Positions 33,819 through 47,076 are shown, counted from the first letter of the stretch. The stretch is DNA of 64,000 bases from Mercurialis annua (GCF_937616625.2 NC_065572.1:54795653-54859652), one strand, 5' to 3'. The notes: a model not told the origin generated them from the sequence alone. Numbers and translations are program-made.

Positions 33819-36330
33819 TGTAATACCCCGTAAATTTAAAGCACTAAATTATACAATGTAAGGAATAATTTATAGGACCGGGAGAACGTAAATTAAATTT
33901 GAGGATAAATTTAATTTATAGGATCTCCGAAAATATGAAATAGTTTTAGAAGTTAAAATATTTAATTTTGATATTTATATTTTAACTAACGGAAATTAAG
34001 AAATGATTATAAATTAAAATAAAATAATTTATAAGTCTCGTGTGAATATTTTTGGGGTCAATATTCACAAAATTATTTTTAGAAAATTATCCCTAAAATT
34101 TTATAGAATTTGGAGATAGAAATTTTATTAAGTGGGTCTAATTTAGCCCTAACAAATCTTAAATAATTTATTAAAAATAAAATATAGGTTCCGTGAGAAT
34201 AAAAATTGTGTTTTTATTCTAATTACGAATTATGAAATTCATGGTTAAAGTTTCATAAACTTTGGAGTTCGTTGTCTGTTTTAATTACGGACGAGTATTT
34301 AAGAATTTGGGTTAAAATAACGCGTGAATACCTAAGGGCTAGTTTGACTTTTAGCCAAACTATATATATATATATATATCAATGTTTCAAATGAACATTT
34401 CAAATGTTCAGAAACTGAAGAAGCTTAGGGTTTTTAAGCTTCATAGACGGTGAAGCTAGGGTTCGACGATTCTTGATCCGTTTCTCGTTTCTAACTCTAA
34501 TTTCTTTGGTAATTCGCTAGTAATCGAGGTAATAACCGTTAATTTGAATTCTGTTATTTAAAAAATGGATTATATTTGAGTTTTAAACGGTTACAGTATC
34601 GAATCGAAGGTATACGTATTGATTTTACGTTTCGATTGCAGAATTAGATAGATTGGAGTGTGAATTAGTGTTTGGGATCAAAAATGTGTTTAAGCACGTC
34701 AGAAAGCTTAGGAAACTGAATCCCGGGGCTGTGCACGTGTTGCACGAACGTGCACTGAACGTGCACCAGCAGTAGTGAACGAACGTGCACTTATTGTGCA
34801 CGAACGTGCACCACCAGAAGTGGACAAACGTTCCCTTATTGTGCACGAACGTGCACCAGCAGAAGTGCACGAACGTGCACTACAATGGTGCACGAACGTG
34901 CACCAGCATAGTGCACGAACGTGCACCCAAAGTGCATGAATGTGCACCCAAAGTGCACGAACGTGCACAAGGATGCACGAACGTTTATATGAACAGTGTT
35001 TCATCTTTTAGTTTTAAAGTTTCAGTTTTACGAACCGTAAACGTAAATGAGGACGTTCGGAAAGTTAAACAAGGTGTTTAACGCCGAGTTGAGTTTGGAT
35101 TTGTATTTGTTTAAGTATATAGATTTACGATACGAGCATAGTTAGAGATTCGATGTTGGGTCATGTTTTGATGTTTGATTTGTAATTAGATCCGAGGATT
35201 AGTCGATCTACGGAGTCAGAACACTAGGGTGTTTGACTAGTGGACTATTAGGAGCATACTCTTTGGGGGATACCGGTTTTATGAGTTTACTTTGTGGTTT
35301 TTACTTTTGAGTATTTATATTTAAAATGTTTTAAATAACAAGTCGCACTAGTATAAACTTAGCCAAGATAAATCCATTGGAACGAGCTACCTATTGGGCG
35401 GCAATAGGGTTGCGTGATCAGCGACACTGATTTCTAGATGTACTTATGTCAAGGTATAGAGGTATGTTTGTCGTGTTAAGTGATTGGGAAAGTAGATGCC
35501 TGACTTCACGGGTAAATCTTGAGACGTAATACGGCTTCGGTCGCGGGTCAAACCGCGATGGCAGTTTCTGATTACTGTCCATGTACCAAAGATACAGAAG
35601 TGGACGACAGTGATTCAGTTCACGGTCCTTATTCTGTTGGTCTTAATCTCGTAAGTCCAGTTTGTCTGTTAGGACGATTGTGGAGTAGGGTTTCATATGG
35701 ATCGGCAAATTGATAATATTTTATATATAAGAATGTTTTATATATATGCAATTTGAATATTCAATTGTAAATGTGCAGACTCACTCATAAATATTTATAT
35801 TTCTGACCCTCCCCATTGTTCACCTTTAAGGTTATGAAGTACGAGGTCAGACTTCCATAGTAATTTCAGAAGTCGTTGTCTGTATCACTAGTGCTGCAAG
35901 TAGTTGGGTACCGGGAAGTCTGTCTTTATGTTTACAGTAGTTCAGCCTGTTTTAGTAAGCTCTGATTGAACTACTGTATAAGATATATGTTTTGAAAAGC
36001 TGCATGTTCTCTAAAATGCTTGGACCAGTAGTTTGAGAGACACACTAGTTATATGGTTATAGCATTTTAGCATTGTATTGGAAACAGAACATGTACGTCA
36101 TAAGAGATTGATGTTTGCGCTCTAGTTCCTTGAAATACAATAATGGTTTTGTAATCGCGTTTTCAATAAAGGTTTTAAAGTGTTTCCGCAACAAGGTTGC
36201 GAACCTTTTTATGTTTTTAACGCGAAAAAATTGTAAAGGTTTTTAGGCTTGCTACGGATTTCGGAGCAACAACTCTCATTCCCTAGTGCCGGTCTCGGCT
36301 CGAGTTTCGGATGGAAATTGGGTCGTGACA
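33819..36330 (+). repeat. 3' LTR of the non-autonomous element
   Basis: 2.5 kb, colinear with the 5' LTR. The palindrome array is at 34728-34990 (about eleven units, several decayed, such as GTGGACAAACGTTCCC) and the stem-loop at 35390-35408. A (TA) run at 34363-34379 is longer than in the first LTR. Confidence 0.9.
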
Positions 36331-36335
36331 TGCCT

Positions 36336-37931
36336 AACATACCAACCGTGAAGCTAATTTCTGGTCTAGTGCAGGTTTGCAAGTACATTAAACTTCTAAC
36401 AACATAAGCATATGGAATTGATTCCATTTCCTTTCGTTCTACATCATTTTTCGGACACTGCATAAAACTAAATTTGTCACCTTTCTATAAGGGAACAACC
36501 CCAGGTGAACATTTATCCATATTGAATTTTTCAAGAACTTTTTCAATATGTGCATTTTGAGACAATCGTAACAATCCATGTGATCTATCACGATATATTT
36601 ATATTCCAATCACATAGGATGCCTCTTCCATATCTTTCATTTCAAAGTTGTTTGCAATAAATTCTTTAGTCTTATATATTACGCATAAATCGTTAGTAGC
36701 AAGCAAAATATCATCAACATACAGAACCAAAAACATAAACTTACTCCCACTAATCTTTTAATATATACATCTGTCAACATTATTTTTTTTAAAATCAAAA
36801 GATGTAATAATGGTATTAAACTTAATATACTATTGTCGGGAAGGCTATTTAAGTCCGTATACTGATTTTTTAAGTTTACAAACCATTTGATTTTCACCTT
36901 CCATGAAAAAACCTTCAGGTTGATTCATGTAAACTTCCTCCTTTAAATCTCCATTTAAAAAGGTTGTTTTCACATCCATTTGATGTAACTCTAAGTCATC
37001 ATGAGCTACTAGTGCTATAATTATTCTTAGTGAATCTTTCTATGAAACAGGAGAAAATGTCTCCTTATAATCAATGCCATCTTTTTTTAGTATAACCTTT
37101 AGCAACAAGTCTGGTTTTATATCTTTTAATATTGCCTTTTGAGTCGCGTTTGGTCTTAAAGACCCATTTATACCCAACTCTTTTACAATCGGATGGCAAT
37201 TTAACATGATCCCAAAACATTGTTTTGCTTCATATATTTTAACTCTTCTTTTGTAGCATCGATCCATTTATCAGATTCAGCACTAGCAATGACTTGTGAA
37301 TATGAAACCAGATCCTCATTAATTTCAAAATCTGATTCTTGCAAATATACCACATAATTATTTGAAATAGCTGATCTCCTTTCCCTTTGAGATCTTCTTA
37401 CCACTATTTCTTGTGGTTCATTTGCATTAGTCATATATGAGTTAGTTATTTGATGGGATGGTTCTTCATTTGAATGTTGTGCAATGTCATTATTATTTCT
37501 TTCAACATTCGGAACAACATTCGGCAAAGTAACAGATGAAGGAATATCCATATATAATGGAACATCTACTTTAACTTTCTTTATATCCATACTTTGTTGT
37601 TCATTACTCCCACTAACATCACCATTTTCAATATTTTTTGCATTTTCGGTTTCAACAATTCTCGGACAATGATTTGAACAATAAAATATGTACCGTTTAG
37701 ATTTCTCTGGGTAACCAATAAAGTAACCACTAACAGATCGAGAATCTAACTTTCTTTCATGTGGATTATAAATTCTTGCTTCCGTTGGATAACCCCAAAC
37801 GTGCAGGTGTCGCAAACTAGGTTTCCTTCCAGTCCACAATTCAAAAGGAGTCTTTTGAATTGCCCTACTAGGAACCCTATTTAATAAATATATTGCGGTT
37901 TTAAGAGCATACATCCACAATAATTTGGGTA
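36336..37931 (-). pseudogene. RT and C-terminal integrase region of the outer copia
   Basis: Reading from 37931 down: WMYALKTAIYLLNRVPSRA and LRHLHVWG of the integrase C-terminal part (best frame 37920-37201), a linker with RRSQRERRSAISN, then RT with KLKKSVYGLK, LYVDDILLA (about 36700-36730) and CTRPEISFTVGMLG close to the insertion at 36330. Stops (for example TAA after YVIGI) and frame changes break RT into pieces. It joins the RNase H part at 30308 and the integrase core at 47449 once the insertions are removed. Confidence 0.85.
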
Positions 37932-37936
37932 AAGAG

Positions 37937-38302
37937 TGTAACTATAATTCCCATAATCTAGAAATTCATGCTTTTCACACCATTAACATTAAGGAAAAAG
38001 ACATACCTTGATCCATGCTTATTAGAGTATGGTTTCTCTCCCTTTGCCCTTATCGTTATGATGGATGCTCTAATCTTTAAGTATTTAGTTTTTGCTATAA
38101 TTTTTATGATTAAGGGTAGAGAGAGGACCAACTCTTATTTATAAACTAATGGTGGCTTTCCATCAAAGCACCAATGGTTACAACTCATAATGTCATAACC
38201 TTTACCAATAGTCATAATTATTCAATTCATAACCTTTCATTAACCAATAGAATTTAATCATTAATATCTTATTATAATTATATGAGTCATTAAATTCTTA
38301 CA
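37937..38302 (-). repeat. 3' LTR of the inner copia
   Basis: TGTAACTATAATTCC ... AATTCTTACA, 366 bp, colinear with 47077-47443. Confidence 0.9.
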
Positions 38303-38313
38303 TTCTCCCACTT
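38303..38313 (-). other. Polypurine tract of the inner copia
   Basis: AAGTGGGAGAA on the minus strand, directly before the 3' LTR. Confidence 0.75.
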
Positions 38314-38670
38314 GGCTCATATGATTTTAATAAGAACATAATGTGCACAGAATCAATGTTAAATTCTTTCTTACACTGGCTATAACATAATATCATTATT
38401 AAGTAGAAATATTAATGCGAGTCATGGCGGTCATATGTCATTTTATCGACATAGTCCCTTCCATGTACCACTAAACCAATTACCAACTTAACATGATCTT
38501 TAATAAGGATAACATAAATGGTCCAACATTATTGTCTTTATTTCAAGACTATTCTTGTCAATATTATTCTATATCATTATGTATACCAAATAGAGAATAG
38601 AAAAATCAGAAACACATAATTGAGCTCAAAATGTCAATTGTATAAGCTTAACATAAACATTAATACAATA

Positions 38671-41600
38671 CTAGTAATAATGTCCAATAATGCCCATTCT
38701 TAAAACATGTTCATTAAATGTTTTGGGCGCTAATCCTTTTGTTAAAGGATCTGCAATCATAAGATGTGTGCTAATATGTTCAATTGACACTCTTTGTTTC
38801 TGAACTTCTTCTTTAACGGCAAAGTATTTTATTTCCATATGCTTAGAACCTTTAGAATACTTGTCGTTTTTAGAGAAGAAAACTGCTGCAGACTTATCAC
38901 AATAAATTTTCAGCGGCCTGGCTATACTGTCGACAATTCCAAGTCCTGAAATAAAGTTCCGCAGCCATAATCCATGAACAGTAGCCTCAAAACAAGCTAC
39001 GAACTCGGCCACCATAGTGGATGCAGCAATGACGGACTGCTTCGCACTTTTCCATGAAATTGCTCCTTCAGCTAAAAGGAATAAGTAGCCAAATGTTGAT
39101 TTTCTTATATCAACACATTCAGCAAAATCGAAATCAGAATATCCAATCACATCAAGGTGATTAGATTTTCGATAAATGAGCATGTGATCCTTTGTTCCTT
39201 GCAAGTATCTAAGAATTTTCTTTGCAGCTTTCCAATGATCTAATCCCGGTTTACTTTGATATCTGCCCAGAATTCTGACAGCAAAACTGATGTCTGGTCT
39301 GGTACAAGTTTGAGCATACATCAAACTTCCAACGACAGATGCATAAGGAATGTTCTTCATTTGTTCCCGTTCCAATTCATTCTTGGGACATTGCATAAGG
39401 TTTAATTTATCCCCCTTCTGAATTGGAACTATACCAGCTGAGCATTTGTCCATTTTAAATCTCTCTAAAATTTTATTGATATAGGCCTTTTGAGATAAGC
39501 CCAATAATCATTGTGATCTATCACGAAATATTTCTATTCCTATCACATAGGTGGCTTCTCCCATATCCTTCATTTCAAAATTATTAGAGAGATATTTCTT
39601 GGTTTCATGTAGCAAACCAAGATCATTAGCAGCAAGTAAAATATCATCAACATACAGAATAAGGAAAATAAACTTGCTCCCACTAATTTTCATGTATATA
39701 CATCGATCAACGATGTTTTCTTGAAAACCAAAAGAAGTAATGGTATCATTAAACTTAATATACCATTGACGGGAAGCTTGTTTAAGTCCGTATATTGATT
39801 TCTTTAGTTTACACACCATATGATCCTTTTCTTTAATAGAAAAACCCTCGGGTTGATCCATATAAACTTCTTCTTCTAAATTTCTATTAAGAAAGGCGGT
39901 TTTGACATCCATTTGATGTAGCTCTAAATCATAATGAGCCACTAAATCCATAATGATTCTAAGAGAATCGTTTTTAGATACTGGTGAAAAGGTCTCTTTA
40001 TAATCAATGCCACTTTTCTGAGTAAAACCTTTGGCGACAAGTCTGGCTTTGTGTCTTTCGATATTGCCTTTTGAATCGCGTTTGGTTTTGAAAACTCATT
40101 TGCATCTAATTCTTTTACATCCTGCAGGCAACTCAACAAGATCCCAAACTTGATTTTGATGTATAGATTTTAACTCTTCTTTCATAGCATCAATCCATTT
40201 AACTGAATCATCACAATTCATGGCTTCTGAATATGAAACTGGATCGTTATTAATTCCTAAGTCCATTTCTGACTCTCGTAGATAAACTACATAGTCATTA
40301 GGAATAGCAGATCTCTTTTCTCTTTGAGATCTTCTTACTGTTACTTCTTGTTGTTCATTTACTATGGTTTCATTATTGACATTTTCATCATGAAGCATTT
40401 CATCATTTATTTGTTCTTCTTGAATGTTATTGGGTTGAGCAACAACATTAGGAATAACAATTGCAGAAGTTTTAGGTATTGGAATTTCCACCCTCACTTC
40501 TTGAATACTAACATCATGTATTCTTTCGCTCCCACTAATGTCACCATTTTCAATGAGCCTTGCATTTCCAGATTCAACAATTTGTGTACTATGATTAGGA
40601 CAGTAAAATCTATACCCTTTAGACTTTTCTGGATAACCAATAAAATAACCAATGGTTGTTTTAAAATCCAACTTCTTTTCATGTGGATTGTAAATTCTTA
40701 CTTCTGCTGGACAACCCCAAACATGTAAATGTCTTAAACTAGGTTTCCTTCCGGACCATAGTTCAAAAGGTGTACTTTGAACTGCTTTACTAGGAACCCT
40801 GTTTAGCAAATACATGGCAGTTCTTAATGCATACATCCACAATGACAAAGGTAAAGAAGAATGACTCATCATACTCCTAACCATTTCCATTAAAGTACGA
40901 TTACGCCTTTCCGCAACACCATTTTGTTGCGGTGTTCCTGGCATTGTGTATAGAGCACAAATACCATTTCTTTCAAGAAATTTGGCAAATGGACCTGGAC
41001 ATTGTCCAGATTCATCATATTTTCCATAAAATTCACCACCTCTATCAAACCTTATGATTTTTACCTTTTTATCTAATTGCCTCTCAACCTCTTTAATATA
41101 AATTTCAAGTGAATTTATTGATTGAGATTTGTCATGCAATAGATAAATATGACCATAACGAGAAAAATCATCGACAAAGGTAATGAAATATTTTTCTCCA
41201 CCAAAAGTTGGAGCGTCAAAAGGACCATAAATATCAGTGTGTATAATATCAAGAAGCTGTGTGCTTCTTGTGGCTCATTTCTTAGTATGTTTTGTTTGTT
41301 TTCCTTTAATATATATTTCAAGATCAGTAAAATCCAAACTTGGAAGTATTTCATTCTTTACTAATATTTGTATCCTTTCTTTGGATATATGACTCAAACG
41401 TTTATGCCACAAGTAAGCAGATCTTTCATTGACTAAACTATGTTTAGTACCAATGTTATGATGCAAAGTCATTAATGTCTCAACAAAAGAATTATCAAGT
41501 TTAACCTTGTAGAGACCATCACATAACAATTCAGAACCAATAATATTATTATTCTTCATTAAAGTTAAACATCCAGAACCAAACTTAAAATAAAATCCCG

Positions 41601-42060
41601 CTACATCAAGTTTCGACAACGAAATTAAGTTGCGGGAAAATGTCGGTACATAAAGAGTTTGGAATAAATCCAAATAATGACATGTATCTAACTTTAAACG
41701 ATAATTCCCAATGCCTTTAATAGAAGCTTTCTTTCGATTGCCCATGAAGACGAAACTTTCATTTGGCTTTATAGTTTGGATCGTAAGAAATCCCTGCATC
41801 GTATTAGAAAGATGAGTAGTGGAACCAGAATCAATCCACCAAGTATTATGCGGAACTTCAATAAAGTTTGATTCGAAACATACTAAAGCATAATGCTTAC
41901 CTTTATTTTCGAACCAAGCTTTACGTTTCAGGCAATCCTTCTTTAAGTGCCCGATTTTATCACAGAAGTGACATTTAACAATTCCATGTTCCTTCTTGTG
42001 AGCAACCTTAGAAGATTCATTCAGGTTGTGTAAACCTTTTTTCTTGCTTTTTCCACCTTT
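38671..42060 (-). pseudogene. Inner copia pol (zinc knuckle, protease, integrase, RT, RNase H)
   Basis: Read from 42060 down. The CCHC knuckle CHFCDKIGHLKKDC is at about 41970-41930 and the protease DSGSTTHL at about 41825-41800. The GAG-pre-integrase part (41799-41275) includes LWHKRLSHISKERIQ. The integrase core (to 40096) has D in HTD, D in RFDRGGEF and E in NGVAERRNRT, so the DDE residues are kept. RT (39951-39508) has MDVKTAFLN and LYVDDILLA. RNase H (39504-38671) ends IADPLTKGL. Breaks: TGA at 41275-41277 just before ATRSTQLL, a frame change near 40020-40130, and a TGA at 39505-39507 between RT and RNase H. Otherwise it is close to full length, so it decayed late. Confidence 0.9.
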
Positions 42061-42064
42061 CCTT

Positions 42065-42447
42065 TTAACTATTTCCAGCTTCTTGATTACTTAAGAGATG
42101 AACTGAATGAGATCTTTGATTCTTTAACCTTGTCTCCTCTTGAACAAGCATACTGGTCAATTCATTTACATTCCACTTATCCTTTAAGGTGTTATAGTTC
42201 ATTTGGAATGGACCATATTGTTCATGAGGTAAGGAGTTCAATATAAACTGAACTAAGAAATACTCATCCATATTCATTCCTAAGGTCTTTTATTTTGCTG
42301 CTAAATTAGTTATTTTAATAACATGCTCATGCATGACACGTGAACCATCATATTTCATGTTGGTCAAATTACTCATCAGTGTGCCAGCAACTGACTTATC
42401 AGCTGTGTGAGAACGTTCCTCAATAAATCTTTTAAATTCCTTAGCAC
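42065..42447 (-). pseudogene. Inner copia gag, C-terminal part
   Basis: Copia gag (UBN2-like): EYFLVQFILNSLPHEQYGPF and DKWNVNELTSMLVQEETRL are clear, with further gag sequence up to the solo LTR border at 42453. The stop before the zinc knuckle and a stop near 42290 show decay. Confidence 0.8.
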
Positions 42448-42452
42448 TATAA

Positions 42453-45400
42453 TGTCACGACCCAAAATCGAGGGCCGCGACCGGCGCTAGGGAATGGGAA
42501 TTATAGTTCCGAAACCCGTAGCAAGCCTGAAATTCACTAAAACTTTTTCGCAAATAAACAATCATACAATGACTTCACAAACACAGCATTTAAACAAAGA
42601 TACATTTATATACACTGGTAACACCATACAACGTGCTCGGACTTATCGTTTCCGTATCATGTACGTACTAGCCCGGCATAAACCATTATGTCGAAATTAC
42701 ATCACGGGAATTTACCTCCGTGGTACAATACATTACTATCGTAGCCAGACCAACATGTACACAACAGACAACAACTATAAACCATATAAAATTTCACTAC
42801 TGTAATAGACCACGACACTGGTCAGTCATCACACTACTGCAGCAATTATGGAAGTCGGGATTGTACATAGCCAAAGGGACTTCCGGTCAAAGACGGACTT
42901 CTAGCCACGTCTAGAATCTAGGCACCTGAAAAACACACTATTTGGGGGTCAGCTATTAAGCTGAGTGAGTTATACTTTACTTACCATATTATCAAAATAA
43001 GCATCGCACTTAAAATATTTTTTTAAAACATATATATACAATCACATTTTTAAACCGTTCCAACAAATATAATCACAGCAATTGCAAACAATTCACTTAA
43101 GACAAGTATTTGATCCGATCGAAACCTTAATCTTAAACTCCTTAACCTCTCCTAATCCGAATCATATTCGAATCATATCGTCAGAGTGGCCGGGTCCCGA
43201 GATAGTTCGACCGAGTTACATCATGCCACTACTTAATCCCAAGTTGTGGGTCCCGAGATAGTTCGACCGAGTTACCCACCAGATACGGGTCCCGAGATAG
43301 TTCGACCGAGTTACCTCGTATCTGCCAAAATTATAATCCTCCTTTCCGATACCCAAACATATTCCATTTCATAATCATAAATATGATCAACATTTAATGA
43401 GCTCATATCAACGTATCTATGTACGAATATCTAGACTTTCATAAACGCCGGTGATCACACGGCCTATTGACGCCCAATAGGTAGCTCGTTTCTTCGGATC
43501 ATATACAAACTCACATTGGCAAATAATTGACAAGTCATAAGCAAAGTAATAAAATTCATATATCAAACAAGTCAATCCAATACAATGTAGTTCACTCCAT
43601 AAACAAACAAATTGAATATAATTCAATCAGATACCAACAATCCAAATCAAACAATTCAACTCAAATAACTAATGCGATGCATTTAATAATAATAATATAT
43701 GGTATATATAAAATAATTTTTTATACGATAATAAGAGTGAGTAAAATATACTCACCGCTTGCTATCCATATCCTTCGATAACAGCTAAGCGATATTGCAT
43801 TTTGTAAGTTCCGGGTTCCATTGGTAATCGCCTCTTCAAGTCTACACAAATTCGATAGTAACTCGAATTAATTGCAATCTAACTATAATTAATTAATCCA
43901 AAACTAGGCTTCTAGCCAACTTCGGCTATTGAAACCGTTTACTTAAAACAGTCCGACCTCTAAATAAAATTGACATTCTTAAAGTTCAGAACATCGCCTA
44001 CAACTTTCGTTTAGGTCTCGGACTGAGATTAGCACCCGAAAGTGTCAGAATATGGCTCGAAAGTTAATAACTTGGGGCTGTCCTAAATTTCAGAACTGCT
44101 ACGCGCGACATAATGTTTTGCCTTATACGAGCAGTTTAGATTCTGATTCGACAAAAACTTAAACTTAGACATTCGTAGATAACATCATTAAGTTTCCATA
44201 ACAATAAACGAAACTTAATTTGGATGTATACAGCTCGAGATAGTCAAACGAGTTTGCGTCAACTTTAATCGTAACCTATAACACTAATTGATATTATTCT
44301 TCCTTAAAAATATAATTCAGCCACCATATATCCTCCTAGATATTCATAATCCAAGACTTAGCGCCATTAAAATCCCTTAGGCACAAAATGCACAACATGA
44401 CCGAATACTACAACCATTAAACAATCCAACATCACAAATATCATACAATTGCCGAATACTTAAGCCTACTCATCATCCAATTTCAGCAAACAATACTATA
44501 ATCAAATTCAAAAATAGAATCTCACCTTGATGGAGGACCAAAACCGAAGGCCCAAGCTTGAATTCACCATTCATATTATCCATTTCAAGCTTAATTATCA
44601 CCTATAAACATGAATACATAAGAAAAACCCAAATCTTTATCACAAACCCTATAGCATCACATATCATACCCACCACAACTATCACATTTCACCAATTCAA
44701 TCATCAAACTTAGCTTAAATCAACTAATCAACCATTAAAGACACCATATTAAGCTTTGAATTCATCATCATCATCATGTACTTTTAATCCCGAAATAACA
44801 GCCCTAACCCTAACTTATAGATGATGATTTTTACCTTAATTAATATGGATAGATGTGTAGAGCTCGTTCCCCTCGTTCCGTGGCCGCAAGAATCGCCTCA
44901 ATCGGATCAAAAACGAAGAAGTTATGCTTGATTGAAAATTTGTGCATGTTTCACCTTCAAGAGAGGAGAGTTGCGAATTTTAGCTTGCTGAATTCAATTG
45001 ATATTCTGAGTTTGAATATCAACTTAAAATTCTTATATATTGATGGTAAATGTTCCACTTTAATCCTTAAAGATGCCACCTCCTCATGCTTTAGTTCCAA
45101 ACTCTTCTTTCGTCCAATTTAGTCCGCCGATCGCTCAATCGTTCGTACTCGATAAACTTCGTATTATTTATGTCCAAATTAATAATATCACCTTAATATC
45201 TCATAAAGCTATCTCTGATAGTTAATTTTAGCAATTTTTAGGCTAAAAACGCTCAAATTCCATTTTGAGCTGAAGTGCACTTTTTCCAACTTTTTCGTCC
45301 AAATCTCATTTTAATAATTATCGATAACCAATTTATCGATATTATTTTTATAAATACTAATTCCCCTCCATAATCTATTTAATTTTTTATTTTCCAAGAA

Positions 45401-45652
45401 TTAAAGCTTATTTTCCAATTTTCGAGGTTAAGTGCACTTTATCCACTTTTCCGCATTTTCCTTTTTAAGCCTAATTCCATTTCCCTTATGGAATTATTGA
45501 TATTGAAATTTTCTTATTAAAATATTAATATCGACCTACTCGGGTCCTTTTTTATTTAATTATCTTCCGATAATTCCTTTTCTGGCCGCTTTAACTATTC
45601 AAATTTAGCCACGTTGCCTACTTTGGCAATGTCAGACATACGGGGTATTACA
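42453..45652 (-). mobile_element. Solo LTR 3 (3.2 kb) in the inner copia gag
   Basis: Minus orientation: it begins TGTAATACCCCGTATG at 45652 and ends GGGTCGTGACA at 42453. The flanking 5-mers TATAA (42448-42452 and 45653-45657) match. It carries the stem-loop at 43463-43481 (CCTATT, GGGCGTC, AATAGG on the minus strand) and three copies of GGGTCCCGAGATAGTTCGAC at 43195-43315. The frames within it have no protein meaning. Confidence 0.93.
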
Positions 45653-45940
45653 TATAAGTTTTAGGAATTGAACTCTTTAAGTTGTTTGCAACAGTCATTC
45701 GCATAAACATTAAGTTTAATCTGTTCGATCTTTCCCAAGTTTTATATAAAACTTTTTCTTCATTGCTACTTTCATCAGTAATAGTAGCAGGTTTTTCAAT
45801 TTCAAGTGCTAAATCAAGATCCAGAACACCTAAGTGAAATTGGACTTGTTCACACCAATCAGAGAAATTCAAACCGTTAAATAATGGAACAGATGAAGCA
45901 TGCGAATGAAGAGAAACGGGTGGGTGATACTAAGACATAC
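45653..45940 (-). pseudogene. Inner copia gag, N-terminal part
   Basis: LNFSDWCEQVQFHLGVLDLD and WERSNRLNLMFMRM match the outer element's gag (FSEWHEQVDFHLDSMDLNLD, WERSNRLCLMFFRM). The reading is cut by the solo LTR after SSIPKTY. A TAG lies three codons after the likely start at about 45938. Confidence 0.85.
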
Positions 45941-46064
45941 TTATGCAAACAATGATAGGCAATTACATATGCATAACTAAAATTAATTTTACTATCTGGA
46001 TATGCAAAATAAAATTAGTATGACATACTTATCACCACAATAATATTTATCAATTATAAAATAA

Positions 46065-46230
46065 AGGGTTAATTCCTAAAAAAATCACGAACTTTACACG
46101 AAGTTTCATTTTAATCATGACCTTTAAAAGTTGTCATTTAAAGGCACGAACTTTCAATGACAACTTTTAAAGTTCATGATTAAAATGAAATTTCGTGTAA
46201 TGTTCGTGATTTTTTTTAGGAATTAACCCT
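46065..46230. mobile_element. Foldback MITE, 166 bp
   Basis: AGGGTTAATTCCTAAAAAAA at the left is the inverse of the right end; almost the whole element folds on itself (CACGAACTTT and TTTAAAGTT blocks mirrored). It lies in the 5' leader of the inner copia. The flanks are A/T only, so no duplication can be defined. Confidence 0.75.
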
Positions 46231-46443
46231 AAAATAAATAATCAACCTTTGGGTTGATCTCTAAATATTTTAAAATGATAAATTTCAATCTCATAAATAT
46301 ATATAACCATAATGTCATTTAAACATAAAATTTATGAGTAAAAATTATAAACTATTATTTGAGATTTATTACTATAAAATTTAGCCACTTTGGTGACAAG
46401 CAAATTTTTTTTATATAAATTTCAAAAGTCTTTAATTAATATA

Positions 46444-46448
<5 letters not shown>

Positions 46449-46538
<90 letters not shown>
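46449..46538. repeat. (TA)45 microsatellite
   Basis: Uninterrupted TA dinucleotides in the leader of the inner copia. Confidence 0.95.
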
Positions 46539-46541
<3 letters not shown>

Positions 46542-47062
46542 CATTAAATATTTAATTTAAATTTCATAAATTAAATATGCAATTATTTCGGATTTAATTG
46601 AAATAATATAAACTTTATAATCAATCTAGTGAGGGAAAGAAACTTTATGGGCTAAAACAACCCTTTTCTTTTAAAACCAGAATATTAACCACTTTTCGTC
46701 TGCACAAGCCCGTTCATTCACGCACTTTTACACAACGGTACAAGAAATGATTGATCTATTTATGCATCTTTAAGTTTTTTTAGAAAAGGAAAATTATAAG
46801 TGCTAATGGTCTTTTATTCCAAAAACCCAGATTATTCAAATACACTGTTCTATTATTTTGTTTTTCCTTTTTTATCAAAAAAATGCCAAACTTGCATAAT
46901 TATTAACTACGAGATTACGTTTACTCCATATATCTAAAAACTTAATCATTTTTCATACATAATTAATTTAAAACGGCAGTATTATAAACTGTAATAAATT
47001 ATTAATTCTTGCATGTAATCATAGCAACAATAATTATGGAAAAACATGATTTTTTAAACCTT

Positions 47063-47074
47063 GCTCTGATACCA
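47063..47074 (-). other. Primer binding site of the inner copia
   Basis: TGGTATCAGAGC on the minus strand, two bases inside the 5' LTR; initiator tRNA-Met type. Confidence 0.88.
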
Positions 47075-47076
47075 CA

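Larger units (their letters stand above)
30314..36330 (+). mobile_element. Complete non-autonomous LTR retrotransposon (6.0 kb), no coding capacity
   Basis: Two LTRs (30314-32819 and 33819-36330) flank a 1.0-kb interior with a tRNA-Met-type primer site at 32823 and a polypurine tract before the second LTR. The whole unit is flanked by TGCCT (30309-30313 and 36331-36335) and sits in the RT/RNase H region of the outer copia, whose reading resumes exactly on the other side. The interior has no protein frame, so the element must have been moved by an autonomous relative's proteins. LTR ends are TGTAATACCCCG and, in the second LTR, GTCGTGACA; in the first LTR the end has decayed to GTCGGAAAA. The LTRs differ at roughly 7% of positions by eye, so the insertion is not recent. 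Confidence 0.92.

Noticed and set aside
34625..35081. Cysteine-rich frames in the second LTR
   Set aside because: Same array read in other frames; a shadow of a non-coding repeat.
40324..40728. Plus-strand 134-aa frame
   Set aside because: Antisense of the inner copia integrase/linker region.
46449..46538. (TA)45 as a functional element
   Set aside because: A plain dinucleotide repeat in an untranslated leader; likely slippage.
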